A DNA stretch of 64,000 nucleotides, taken from positions 1 to 64,000 of the forward strand of contig NZ_BONQ01000161.1 in assembly GCF_016862795.1 (NCBI RefSeq), given 5' to 3'. Both the position numbers and the translations under genes were made by a program. The notes under the pieces are model-generated. The model was given only the letters and a program-made list of their open reading frames with translations. It did no database searches and was not told where the DNA came from. The stretch comes from Dactylosporangium siamense (lineage in GTDB: Bacteria; Actinomycetota; Actinomycetes; Mycobacteriales; Micromonosporaceae). Positions 25,691-32,976 of this stretch are shown here, piece by piece (position 1 is the stretch's first letter; every line of letters starts with the position of its first letter).

Positions 25691-26442
25691 ACCGTCACCT
25701 TGTCCTTGAGCTGCTGAAACTTGGCGTCGCCGATGCCTTCGACCTGGCGCAGGTCGGTGACGGCGCGGAAGCCGCCGTGCCGGTCGCGGTATTCGACGAT
25801 GCGCTGGGCGAGGACCTCGCCGATGCCCGGCAACGTCTGGAGCTCCGTGACCGTGGCGGTGTTGAGGTTGACCGGCCCACCGCCGCCACCGCCGCCGGGG
25901 ACGGCCGGCGCGCCACCCGGCGGCGCCGGGACACCGACCGAGATCATCTCGCCGTCGACCACCTTGCGGGCCAGGTTGAGGCCGGTCAGGTCGGTGCCGG
26001 GCAGCGCACCTCCGGCCGCCGTGATGGCGTCGGCGACCCGGGCGCCGGCCGGCAGCTCGACCAGGCCGGGCCGGTGGACCTTGCCGTTGACCGAGACGAC
26101 GAGCCGGGCGGCGGCGCCGCTCGGCGCCGCGGACGGGACGGCGGAGACGGCGGCGGTGGGCGGCGCCGGGGTGACCTGCGGCCGGGCCCGCCAGGCGAGG
26201 AACGCCGCGACGCAGACCACGAGCACGGCGACGACCGCCAGGACCCGGACCCCCCGCCGCCCGGGGTCGACCGCCGCCAGCCAGGGCCGCTCACGACCCG
26301 CATCAGACGAGTCGGAGCCACCAGCGGAATCAGCACGAAACGACTCGTCCCACGGATACGAGTCAGGGGAAGGGGGCAGGCCGACCACTCTGGCCAGCCG
26401 CCCCGCAGGCTCGGTCTCTCTGTCTGCAGCGCTGCGCCTCAT
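25687..26442 (-). CDS. comEA: ComEA-like membrane-anchored DNA receptor
   Basis: 251 aa. A cytoplasmic N-terminus of about 65 residues precedes a single membrane helix (VRVLAVVAVLVVCVAAFLAW). A Pro/Ala linker leads to an SLBB domain (LVVSVNGKVHRPGLVELPAGARVADAI) and a C-terminal helix-hairpin-helix pair (NLNTATVTELQTLPGIGEVLAQRIVEYR, LRQVEGIGDAKFQQLKDKV). This is the standard ComEA architecture, which binds double-stranded DNA outside the membrane. It is coupled to comEC. A pair of DnaA-box-like 9-mers lies in the gap upstream, before degV. Confidence 0.95.
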   Translation of the reverse strand: MRRSAADRETEPAGRLARVVGLPPSPDSYPWDESFRADSAGGSDSSDAGRERPWLAAVDPGRRGVRVLAVVAVLVVCVAAFLAWRARPQVTPAPPTAAVSAVPSAAPSGAAARLVVSVNGKVHRPGLVELPAGARVADAITAAGGALPGTDLTGLNLARKVVDGEMISVGVPAPPGGAPAVPGGGGGGGPVNLNTATVTELQTLPGIGEVLAQRIVEYRDRHGGFRAVTDLRQVEGIGDAKFQQLKDKVTV

Positions 26443-26497
26443 GCCCGGTCACGCTAAGACCAGGCATGAGGCACCCACCCACCCGCGAACGCCAACC

Positions 26498-26524
26498 TGT
26501 GGACAACCGGGCGCTTGTGGAAAA
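26498..26524 (-). promoter_or_regulatory. Two DnaA-box-like 9-mers
   Basis: TGTGGACAA (26498-26506) is the exact complement of TTGTCCACA, the high-GC DnaA box. TGTGGAAAA (26516-26524) is a near match. They have the same orientation, 18 bp apart, in the 85-bp gap between degV and comEA. Confidence 0.5.
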
Positions 26525-26527
26525 CCC

Positions 26528-27394
26528 CTACGGCCGGTGCACCACCACGGCCACCATCCCGGGCCCGACGTGGGCACCGACGACCGCGCCGACCTCCGTC
26601 TGATACGCCCCCCGCAACCGCTCCCCGAGCCGCTCCTTCAACGTCGTGAGCAGCGCGTCCGCGCGCTCCGGCGCCGCCAGGTGGTGCACGGCGACGTCCA
26701 CCACCGACGATCCCGCCGCCTCGTCGGCCATGTCGACCAGACGGGCGAGGGCCCGGCTCGCCGTGCGGACCTTCTCCCTCACGACGACACCCTGGTCGGT
26801 GGTGTGCAGGATCGGCTTCACCGACAGGGCGGTGCCGAGCAGCGCCGCGGCCGCCCCGATCCGCCCACCGCGGCGCAGGAACTCGAGGGTGTCGACGTAG
26901 AACAGCGTCGAGGTCCGGTCGACGGCGTCCAGTGCCGCCTGTCGCACCTGCGGCAGCTCGGCGCCGGCGGCCGCGCTGGCCGCGGCGGCCAGGGCGGGGA
27001 AGCCCAGGCCCATGCCGGTCGACTGGGTGTCGACCACGGACACGGCCCCGTCAAACGAGGCCGCGGCGAGGGTGGCGGCGTCGTACGTGCCGGACAGCTT
27101 CGCCGACAGGTGCACCGACAGGACGGCGGGCGCGCCCGCGGCGAGCAGTCGCCGGTACACCTCGGCGAAGGCCTCAGGGGACGGTCTGGAGGTGGTGACG
27201 GAGACGCGGCGGGCGTTGAGGGCCTCCGCGACGGTGGCGGAGTCGACGTCGATGGTCTCGAGGCCGGGGACCCCGTTGACGACGACGGCGAGCGGCACGA
27301 CGGTGAGCCGCCGGACCGGGTCGTCGGCCAGGTCGGCCGGCAGGCAGGCGGTCGAGTCGGTGACTACGGCGACGGCGGGGTGTGGGCCGGTCAT
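26528..27394 (-). CDS. DegV family fatty-acid-binding protein
   Basis: 288 aa. VAVVTDSTACLPADL, VSVTTSRPSPEAF, SVHLSAKLSGTYDAA, VVDTQSTGMGLGF and LFYVDTLEFLRRGGRIG are the successive DegV/FakB motifs, and the C-terminus ends in GAHVGPGMVAVVV. Members bind a fatty acid and present it to the kinase FakA; no fakA lies here. It sits between the competence genes and the lipoprotein gene. Confidence 0.93.
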   Translation of the reverse strand: MTGPHPAVAVVTDSTACLPADLADDPVRRLTVVPLAVVVNGVPGLETIDVDSATVAEALNARRVSVTTSRPSPEAFAEVYRRLLAAGAPAVLSVHLSAKLSGTYDAATLAAASFDGAVSVVDTQSTGMGLGFPALAAAASAAAGAELPQVRQAALDAVDRTSTLFYVDTLEFLRRGGRIGAAAALLGTALSVKPILHTTDQGVVVREKVRTASRALARLVDMADEAAGSSVVDVAVHHLAAPERADALLTTLKERLGERLRGAYQTEVGAVVGAHVGPGMVAVVVHRP

Positions 27395-27411
27395 GACGGC
27401 ACCGTAGCCGA

Positions 27412-27828
27412 TCAGCCGCTCCGGACCGATACCACCTGGAACGGGGTGCCCTGCTGGCAGGTGCTCATCAGGCCGGGCTGCGGGGTGCCGACGACGGTGA
27501 TCCGCTTGCCGACCTGCAGCGCGGCCCGGTCACCACCGATGAGCAGATACAGCGTGCCGGGGGTCTGCAGCAACAGGCAGCCGGCCTCGACCCCTTCGAC
27601 GACCTCACCGGAGATGCTCGTGCCGCTCGGCGCCGCCGCCGGCCGGGAAGGAGCGGGCGTCGCCTGCAACGAGGGCGACGCCGGCGCGACCGACGGAGCG
27701 CCCGCCGACTCGTCGGAGGACGCGGCACAGCCGCCGAGCGCGGTGGCGACGACGGCCAGGACCAGGAAAGAGCGAAGTGCCATGACCTTTTCGACGGTAC
27801 CGCCGAACGCCCGGTTCCCGATGCTCAT
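27412..27828 (-). CDS. Small lipoprotein, function unknown
   Basis: 138 aa. SFLVLAVVATALGGC is a lipoprotein signal peptide with lipobox ALGGC. A Ser/Pro/Ala linker follows, then a compact domain (ISGEVVEGVEAGCLLLQTPGTLYLLIGGDRAALQVGKRITVVGTPQPG) that looks like a small OB-type barrel with two Cys residues. ATG 27828 overlaps the stop of the upstream phosphatase gene (ATGA), favouring coupling; ATG 27783 is an alternative but has AAAGG only 2-3 nt away. Confidence 0.75.
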   Translation of the reverse strand: MSIGNRAFGGTVEKVMALRSFLVLAVVATALGGCAASSDESAGAPSVAPASPSLQATPAPSRPAAAPSGTSISGEVVEGVEAGCLLLQTPGTLYLLIGGDRAALQVGKRITVVGTPQPGLMSTCQQGTPFQVVSVRSG

Positions 27829-28424
27829 GGCAGGTTGTGGCCCGCCAGCTGCCAGCCGCGGGACTCGTCGAGCCGCAGGTCGGTGGAGTGGCAGTTGAAC
27901 AGCGCGCCGAGGGTCGAGGAGAGCGACTGCGGCCAGCCGAGCAGCGCGCAGGTGGCGTGCCGGGCGGCGGCGCCGTGGGTCGCGACGACGATCGTCGCGC
28001 CGGGCGGTGCCGTGGACACGATCTCCTCCAGCGCGTCGGTCATGCGCTTGCTCAGCGCGTCGATCGCCTCGACGTCGGCGTCGTCGACCGGCTCTCCGCG
28101 CCGCCAGCGCTCGAACGCCTCGGGCCAGGTGGCGCGGATCTCCTGATGCGTCAGGCCCTCCCACTCGCCGAAGCTGCGCTCCCGCAGCCGCGGGTCATAG
28201 GTGACCGGGACGTCGACCAGCGCGGCGAGCGCGGCCATCGTGACGCTGGCGCGGCGCAGGTCACTGGCGACGAGGACGGCCGGCTCCAGGGCGGCCAGCC
28301 GCGGCGCCGCGGCGGCGGCCTGCGCCAGCCCGGTCTCCGACAGCGGCGTGTCGATCTGTCCCTGCACCCGCCCACCGGCGTTCCAGGCCGTCTGCCCGTG
28401 CCGCCAGAGCATCAGCCGCGTCAC
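27825..28424 (-). CDS. Histidine phosphatase (phosphoglycerate mutase-like)
   Basis: 199 aa. MLWRHGQTAWNAGGRVQGQ carries the RHG phosphohistidine motif; RLRERSFGEWEGL and VATHGAAAR hold the second active-site Glu and His. In actinobacteria the gene directly after rsfS is often annotated as cofactor-independent-looking PGM or glucosyl-3-phosphoglycerate phosphatase; the true substrate is not readable here. A GTG start at 28424 (VTRLMLWRHG) fits the family; ATG 28412 is possible. Within the nadD-rsfS run. Confidence 0.9.
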   Translation of the reverse strand: MTRLMLWRHGQTAWNAGGRVQGQIDTPLSETGLAQAAAAAPRLAALEPAVLVASDLRRASVTMAALAALVDVPVTYDPRLRERSFGEWEGLTHQEIRATWPEAFERWRRGEPVDDADVEAIDALSKRMTDALEEIVSTAPPGATIVVATHGAAARHATCALLGWPQSLSSTLGALFNCHSTDLRLDESRGWQLAGHNLP

Positions 28425-28473
28425 GCCGGCGCCCAGGTCACGATGCCGCGAAGCACACGCACGTCGGTGCGGA

Positions 28474-28857
28474 TCACGCCGGAGCGGGCAGGTCGCGGTC
28501 GACGAACTCGATGACCGGGCAGTCCTTCCAGAGCCGGTCGAGCGAGTAGAACTCGCGCTCCTCGGTGTGGAAGACGTGCACGACGATGTCGACGTAGTCC
28601 AGGAGGACCCAGCGTCCACCCCGCTCGCCCTCGCGGCGCACCGGCTTGGCCTTCTCGGGCAGCTGCGACAGCCGCTCCTCGATGGCGTCGACGATCGACA
28701 GGACCTGCCGCTCGTTGGGCGCCGAGGAGACCAGGAACGCGTCGGTGATGACCAGTTGGTCGGCGACGTCCAGGATGACGATGTCTTCAGCCTTCTTGTC
28801 GGCGGCCGCCTGCGCAGCGGTGAGCGCCAGCTCGATGGCACGCTCAGTCGCGGGCAC
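28474..28857 (-). CDS. rsfS: Ribosomal silencing factor RsfS
   Basis: 127 aa. AADKKAEDIVILDVADQLVITDAFLVSSAPNERQV and GGRWVLLDYVDIVVHVFHTEEREFYSLDRLW are hallmark RsfS/DUF143 sequence. It binds L14 on the 50S subunit and blocks subunit joining in starvation. A GTG start with GAAGGGAG upstream. Next to nadD, as in most bacteria. Confidence 0.97.
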   Translation of the reverse strand: MPATERAIELALTAAQAAADKKAEDIVILDVADQLVITDAFLVSSAPNERQVLSIVDAIEERLSQLPEKAKPVRREGERGGRWVLLDYVDIVVHVFHTEEREFYSLDRLWKDCPVIEFVDRDLPAPA

Positions 28858-28937
28858 CGGGCTCCCTTCGTCGGTCTGCCCCGGCCTGCTGTGCCGGGCT
28901 GGTTCTAGCCTCTCACGCCCGTACGACAGTCTGCCTC

Positions 28938-29531
28938 TCAGATGTTGTCGACTTTTCGGTACAAACCCCTCTTAGCGATGTATTGCACCACTCCGTCGGG
29001 GACGAGGTACCAGACCGGCTTGCCGTCCTCGACCCGCCGCCGGCAGTCGGTGGAGGAGATCGCCATGGCCGGCACCTGCACCAGGCTGACGGAGTCCTCG
29101 GGCAGGTGGGAGGCGTCGAGCTCGAATCCCGGCCGGGTGACGCCGACGAAATGCGCGAGGTCGAAGAGGTCCTGGGCGTCCTTCCAGGACAGGATCTTGT
29201 TGAGCGCGTCCGCGCCGGTGATGAAGAACAGCTCCGCCGACGCCCCGTACATGTCGCGCAGGTCACGTAGCGTGTCGACCGTGTAGGTCGGGCCGTCGCG
29301 GTCGACGTCGACCCGGCTGACCATGAACCGCGGGTTCGACGCGGTCGCGATGACCGTCATCAGGTAGCGGTCCTCCGGTGAGCTGACCGCCGACCCGGTC
29401 TTCTGCCACGGGTCACCGGTGGGCACGAACACCACCTGGTCGAGCCCGAACCGGTCGGCCACCTCGCTCGCGGCGACCAGGTGGCCGTGGTGGATCGGGT
29501 CGAACGTCCCACCCATGATGCCCACGCGCAT
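28938..29531 (-). CDS. nadD: Nicotinate-nucleotide adenylyltransferase
   Basis: 197 aa. [22 protein letters not shown] is the nucleotidyltransferase T/HxGH motif, and [10 protein letters not shown] is the C-terminal ISSTxxR motif. The enzyme makes nicotinate adenine dinucleotide from NaMN and ATP in NAD synthesis. The usual actinobacterial order obgE-proB-proA-nadD is not kept here; trpS and other genes intervene and no proBA is present. Confidence 0.97.
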   Translation of the reverse strand: MRVGIMGGTFDPIHHGHLVAASEVADRFGLDQVVFVPTGDPWQKTGSAVSSPEDRYLMTVIATASNPRFMVSRVDVDRDGPTYTVDTLRDLRDMYGASAELFFITGADALNKILSWKDAQDLFDLAHFVGVTRPGFELDASHLPEDSVSLVQVPAMAISSTDCRRRVEDGKPVWYLVPDGVVQYIAKRGLYRKVDNI

Positions 29532-29615
29532 CCTGGCATCGTAATGATCAGAACGTCCCTCGGACGGGTGCCTCCGGTGCCGGACCCTGAGGCCCTACGT
29601 GTAGCCTCAGGGTTC

Positions 29616-29834
29616 ATGACGTTTGCGCACCCAAAGGGTGCCTTTGACAGCTCCCGCGCCGTATGGCGCTCAGCGCCCGGCGAGAGCCACGGCAGCCGGG
29701 TCGAGGTGGCGTTCGTCGACGACCTGATCGGGCTGCGCAACGGCGCCGACCCGCACAGTCCGGTGCTCGTCTTCACCCAGGACGAGTGGGACGCCTTCGT
29801 CGCCGGCGCCAAGGACGGCGAGTTCGACGTGTGA
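29616..29834 (+). CDS. DUF397 protein
   Basis: 72 aa. WRSAPGESHGSRVEVAFVDDLIGLRNGADPHSPVLVFTQDEWDAFVAGAKDGEF is the full DUF397 domain: conserved W-x-x-S start and FTxxEWxAFxxGxKxGEFD end. These small proteins are usually paired with XRE regulators and abundant in actinomycetes; no XRE partner is adjacent. ATG 29616 follows AGGGTTC. Divergent from nadD. Confidence 0.9.
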   Translation: MTFAHPKGAFDSSRAVWRSAPGESHGSRVEVAFVDDLIGLRNGADPHSPVLVFTQDEWDAFVAGAKDGEFDV

Positions 29835-29837
29835 GCG

Positions 29838-29871
29838 GGTGTGGCCGCCACCTGAAGGCGGCGGCCACACC
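29838..29871. terminator. Bidirectional terminator, DUF397 / 169-aa gene
   Basis: GGTGTGGCCGCC and GGCGGCCACACC form a perfect 12-bp stem with a 10-nt loop, between two convergent genes. On the plus strand ACAAAA follows; on the minus strand the flank is GC-rich. Confidence 0.85.
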
Positions 29872-29880
29872 ACAAAAGGC

Positions 29881-30390
29881 TCACGGATACAGCAACGACC
29901 GGATCGGCGGCATCCGCTCGAGCCGCGGCGCCAACGCACGCAGCCGCAGCGCGAGCGTCACCGCCTCCAGGGCAACGTCGGCCCCGCCGGCCGGCGACAC
30001 GGGTGACCGGTGCCGGTCGAGCCACGCCGACACCTCCGGCCAGTGGTAGACCGGCCGCCGTGGATGCTCCCGGACCGGGACGGGAAGCCCGGCCCATCCG
30101 CGCACGACCTCCACCGGCCGCCCGATCCGCGCCGCGATCACCTCGAGGGTGACCAGGGGGTCGTCGTCGACGGCCCGGTCGATGCCGACGCCCGCCGCGT
30201 CCAGGTCACGCACCCCGGACACCACCGCGTCGACCAGCGTCGGCGCGACCCGGTCGAACGCCACCCAGGCCACCCCCTCGGCGGGCACCGCCTCCACGCT
30301 CAGATCGCCGGCCCGGTCGAACAACAGGTCGGCCCGCTCGTCGTCCAGCGGACCGGCGACGATCAAGCGGAATTGGCGGAGCATCGTCAT
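29881..30390 (-). CDS. Hypothetical protein with ferredoxin-like and HTH-like parts
   Basis: 169 aa. The first 80 residues (FRLIVAGPLDDERADLLFDRAGDLSVEAVPAEGVAWVAFDRVAPTLVDAVVSGVRDLDAAGVGIDRAVDD) alternate strands and helices like a small alpha/beta domain. LVTLEVIAARIGRPVEVVRGWAG then resembles a MerR/excisionase-type helix-turn-helix, with PVYHWPEVSAWLDRHR typical of such binding domains. Not assigned to a known family. ATG 30390 overlaps the stop of the upstream 60-aa gene (ATGA). Confidence 0.65.
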   Translation of the reverse strand: MTMLRQFRLIVAGPLDDERADLLFDRAGDLSVEAVPAEGVAWVAFDRVAPTLVDAVVSGVRDLDAAGVGIDRAVDDDPLVTLEVIAARIGRPVEVVRGWAGLPVPVREHPRRPVYHWPEVSAWLDRHRSPVSPAGGADVALEAVTLALRLRALAPRLERMPPIRSLLYP

Positions 30391-30569
30391 CGCCCGCACC
30401 TCAGGTGCCGCTGCGTGAACGCGTCGATCCGCCGCGCGACCAGCTGCGCCGCCGGCCCGGGCGGCACCTCGCCCGGCACCCCCAGCCAGCCCCGGCAGCC
30501 GGGGCAGCTCAGGCGCAACCAGTGCCGGTCCCCCTCCACGTCGACGCCGGCCCCCACCATCTCGTCCAT
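30387..30569 (-). CDS. 60-aa zinc-ribbon-like protein
   Basis: 60 aa. RLSCPGCRGWLGVPG gives a CxxC knuckle and TQRHLRCG at the end gives His and Cys, so a zinc site is plausible. GGGGAGGG lies 6-7 nt before ATG 30569; a second ATG three codons later is in frame. The TGA overlaps the ATG of the next gene, so the two are almost surely a functional unit. Not recognised. Confidence 0.6.
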   Translation of the reverse strand: MDEMVGAGVDVEGDRHWLRLSCPGCRGWLGVPGEVPPGPAAQLVARRIDAFTQRHLRCGR

Positions 30570-30704
30570 GCCATGCCCTCCCCGATCGGATCTCCACATC
30601 CAGCCAACACCTGGATCCGCCGTTTGGGAGGGGCCAGAGAGGGGGCCACTCGCCGACCGACATTTTTGGACATTACGACCCTGAAGAACCCCTAAGAACC
30701 CTGC

Positions 30705-30710
30705 TAAGGT
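30705..30710 (+). promoter_or_regulatory. -10 box of the trpS leader transcript
   Basis: TAAGGT ends 6 nt before the GTG of the leader peptide. A weak -35 (TGAAGA) lies 17 bp upstream at 30682. This spacing implies that the leader peptide is translated from a leaderless or nearly leaderless mRNA. Confidence 0.5.
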
Positions 30711-30716
30711 GAATAC

Positions 30717-30752
30717 GTGCTGCAACGACTGCTGAGCTGGCGCGCCCTCTAG
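30717..30752 (+). CDS. trpS leader peptide
   Basis: 11 codons: MLQRLLSWRAL from GTG 30717 to TAG 30750-30752. The single Trp codon UGG is at 30738-30740. The peptide is followed by mutually exclusive RNA hairpins and trpS. Too short for homology; support comes from the exact pairing of the downstream elements and the start just after a -10 box. Confidence 0.7.
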   Translation: MLQRLLSWRAL

Positions 30753-30816
30753 GGGCGGCCACTTCCTGCACGCAGACACATCCCCTTTCAGGCCGCCCGT
30801 TCCGGGCGGCCTTTTT
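30743..30816 (+). promoter_or_regulatory. trpS transcription attenuator
   Basis: Protector hairpin: CGCCC (30743-30747) with GGGCG (30753-30757). Antiterminator: GGGCGGCC (30753-30760) with GGCCGCCC (30791-30798). Terminator: AGGCCGCCC (30790-30798), loop GTTCC, GGGCGGCCT (30804-30812), then TTTT. A ribosome stalled at UGG would disrupt the protector, free 30753-30760 and allow antitermination. Unstalled translation to TAG would cover that arm and let the terminator form. Confidence 0.8.
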
Positions 30817-30853
30817 GCGGAACCGGGCGGGCAAAAGCACGGAGGAATCCGAA

Positions 30854-31879
30854 ATGTCCCGTCGCATCTCCGGTTTCAAGCCCACCGGTCCGCTCCAGCT
30901 CGGCAACTACGTCGGCGCGATCAGACCCGTCGTCCGCGGCCAGCACGAGCAGCCCACCGTCGCGTTCATCGCCGACCTGCACGCCCTGACCGTGCAGCAC
31001 GACCCGGCCCTCGTCCAGGCCCGCTCCCGCGAGGTGGCCGGGCTCCTGCTGGCCGCCGGCATCGACCCCGGGACGACCGTGCTGTACCGGCAGTCGGACG
31101 TCGCCGCCCACCTGGAGCTGCACTACCTGCTCGAATGCGTGGCGAGCTACGGCGAGGCGCACCGCATGATCCAGTTCAAGGAGAAGGGCGGCGGCGGTGG
31201 TTCCCGGCTGTCCCTGCTGACCTACCCGGTGCTGATGGCCGCCGACATCCTGCTGCACGACATCGAGGAGGTGCCGGTGGGCCACGACCAGCGCCAGCAC
31301 GTCGAGCTGACCCGCGACCTCGCGGAGCGGTTCAACGAGCGTTACGGCCCGACGTTCACCGTGCCGCGCGCGGTCCACCCGGCCGTCGCCGCGCGGATCG
31401 CGGACCTGGCCGAGCCGGCCCGCAAGATGGGCAAGACCAACGCGTCGACCGCCGGTGTGCTGTTCCTGCTCGACCCGCCGGACGTCCTACGGCGCAAGGT
31501 GATGCGGGCGGTGACCGACGCCGGCACGGAGGTGGTCTACGACCCGGACCGGCACCCCGGGGTGGCGAATCTCCTCGACATCCTGGGGGCGCTGAGCGAC
31601 CGCGACCCGCACGTCCTTGCCGGCGGATTCGACGGATACGGCCAGCTGAAAGCAACCGTCGCCGACGCCGTGATCGACACGCTCGAGCCGATCCGGCGGC
31701 GCTACCAGGCGCTGACCGACGAAGACATCGAGTCGGTGCTGGCGGAAGGTGCCGAGCGGGCCGCCGGGCACGCCGACCAGACGGTCCGCCGGGCGAGAAC
31801 CGCGCTCGGCCTCACAGGTGGACGGCGCGCTCCCGCAGGTAGCCCAGCGACGCCGGCGACGGCCGGTCGACCGCACTGA
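30854..31879 (+). CDS. trpS: Tryptophanyl-tRNA synthetase
   Basis: 341 aa, a usual TrpS length. PTGPLQLGNYVGA is the class I HxGH-type motif (QLGN variant); VPVGHDQRQHVELTRDLAERFN binds Trp/ATP; MGKTNAS is the KMSKS-type loop (KMGKT). It charges tRNA-Trp. GGAGGA lies 9 nt before ATG 30854. The gene is preceded by a leader-peptide attenuator. Its 3' end overlaps a convergent gene by 68 bp. Confidence 0.97.
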   Translation: MSRRISGFKPTGPLQLGNYVGAIRPVVRGQHEQPTVAFIADLHALTVQHDPALVQARSREVAGLLLAAGIDPGTTVLYRQSDVAAHLELHYLLECVASYGEAHRMIQFKEKGGGGGSRLSLLTYPVLMAADILLHDIEEVPVGHDQRQHVELTRDLAERFNERYGPTFTVPRAVHPAVAARIADLAEPARKMGKTNASTAGVLFLLDPPDVLRRKVMRAVTDAGTEVVYDPDRHPGVANLLDILGALSDRDPHVLAGGFDGYGQLKATVADAVIDTLEPIRRRYQALTDEDIESVLAEGAERAAGHADQTVRRARTALGLTGGRRAPAGSPATPATAGRPH

Positions 31880-32960
31880 AGCGGGCCGGCCGGAAGTCGA
31901 TCTCCTCGATCAGCAGGTCAGCCTCGATCATCAGGGCCCACGGCACGTAGTAGACCCGGTCCCCCGGCAGCGACACCCCGACGAAGTCGACGACCGGCAG
32001 CAGCGCCGGCGAGCCGACGGCCCAGATGGCGGCGGTGAACGTGGAACCGTCGGGCCGCGCGGTCAGGGTGCAGTCCACGAGCCGGGGATCGGCGAGGGTC
32101 CGCCGCTGGTGCTCGGCCACGTCGGTGGCGAGCCGGCGGCGGGCCTTGGCCGCGGCGTGGAAGGCGGGGTGACCCGGCTCCGGGTCGAAGGGCACGACGT
32201 GCCCGTCGTCGTCGGTGGTGTACGCCATCGGCGACAGCGGCCTGGGGGTGCGCGCGTACTCGTCGGCGGCCAGGTCGAACAGCTGCTCCACCAGGCGCGG
32301 CTCGTCGGCACAGACCAGCAGCATGAGGGTGCTCGGCAGGAACGCGACGGCCCGCCCGCCGACCTGCTCGTCGAGCTCGGCGAGCCAGCCGTCCAGCAGC
32401 ACCCACGAGACCAGGTGCTCGCCGGAGTAGTCGGGCACGTGCAGCACCGACGGCCCGAAGAGCGCGGCGCTGGCCGGCAGCTCGGCGCGGGCAAGGGTGT
32501 GGTCGTGCGCGGCCGTGAAGATCTCCTCGACGCTGACGCCCCAGCGGGCCGGGCTGTCCAGGTCGACCGGGACGTCCTCGACCAGCACCACCTCGTCGAG
32601 GTGCGGCAGCGCGGGGCGGCGCAGCGTGCGGGTGCCGCGCGCGGCGTGTCGCAGCGCGAGGCGGAGCTTGGGCAGCGCCTCGGCGAACGTCTCCGGCTGG
32701 GCCGGCGGCGCCAGGCTGCTGGCGACGAAGTCACGCACGAACCGCTTGCGGTCACCGGGCCGGCGTTGGTACTGGCTGAATGCCTTGGCCAGGAACAGCC
32801 AGCTGTACGCGTCCTGGCCGCACTCACACACGATCGCGAACTGGGTCGGGCGGAACTCGGCGTCCCGGACACCGAGTCTGCGCAACTCTGTCAGCACCTG
32901 GTCGGCGAAACGCTCACGAGGAGAACGCGCCGGTCGGGTCAGCCGTTCGAGGATGCCCAC
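31812..32960 (-). CDS. Hypothetical protein, DUF1444-like at best
   Basis: 382 aa, soluble. The first part, RERFADQVLTELRRLGVRDAEFRPTQFAIVC, and the middle, LDEVVLVEDVPVDLDSPARWGVSVEEIFTAAHDHTLA followed by SWVLLDGWLAELDEQVGGRAVAFLPSTLMLLV, recall the layout of DUF1444 (YtpQ-like) proteins, but I cannot confirm it. GTG 32960 begins VGILERL; frame upstream runs into the GNAT gene. It is 16 bp downstream of the GNAT gene. The last 68 bp overlap trpS on the other strand. Confidence 0.65.
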   Translation of the reverse strand: MGILERLTRPARSPRERFADQVLTELRRLGVRDAEFRPTQFAIVCECGQDAYSWLFLAKAFSQYQRRPGDRKRFVRDFVASSLAPPAQPETFAEALPKLRLALRHAARGTRTLRRPALPHLDEVVLVEDVPVDLDSPARWGVSVEEIFTAAHDHTLARAELPASAALFGPSVLHVPDYSGEHLVSWVLLDGWLAELDEQVGGRAVAFLPSTLMLLVCADEPRLVEQLFDLAADEYARTPRPLSPMAYTTDDDGHVVPFDPEPGHPAFHAAAKARRRLATDVAEHQRRTLADPRLVDCTLTARPDGSTFTAAIWAVGSPALLPVVDFVGVSLPGDRVYYVPWALMIEADLLIEEIDFRPARFSAVDRPSPASLGYLRERAVHL

Positions 32961-32976
32961 CGACCGAACATTAGCC

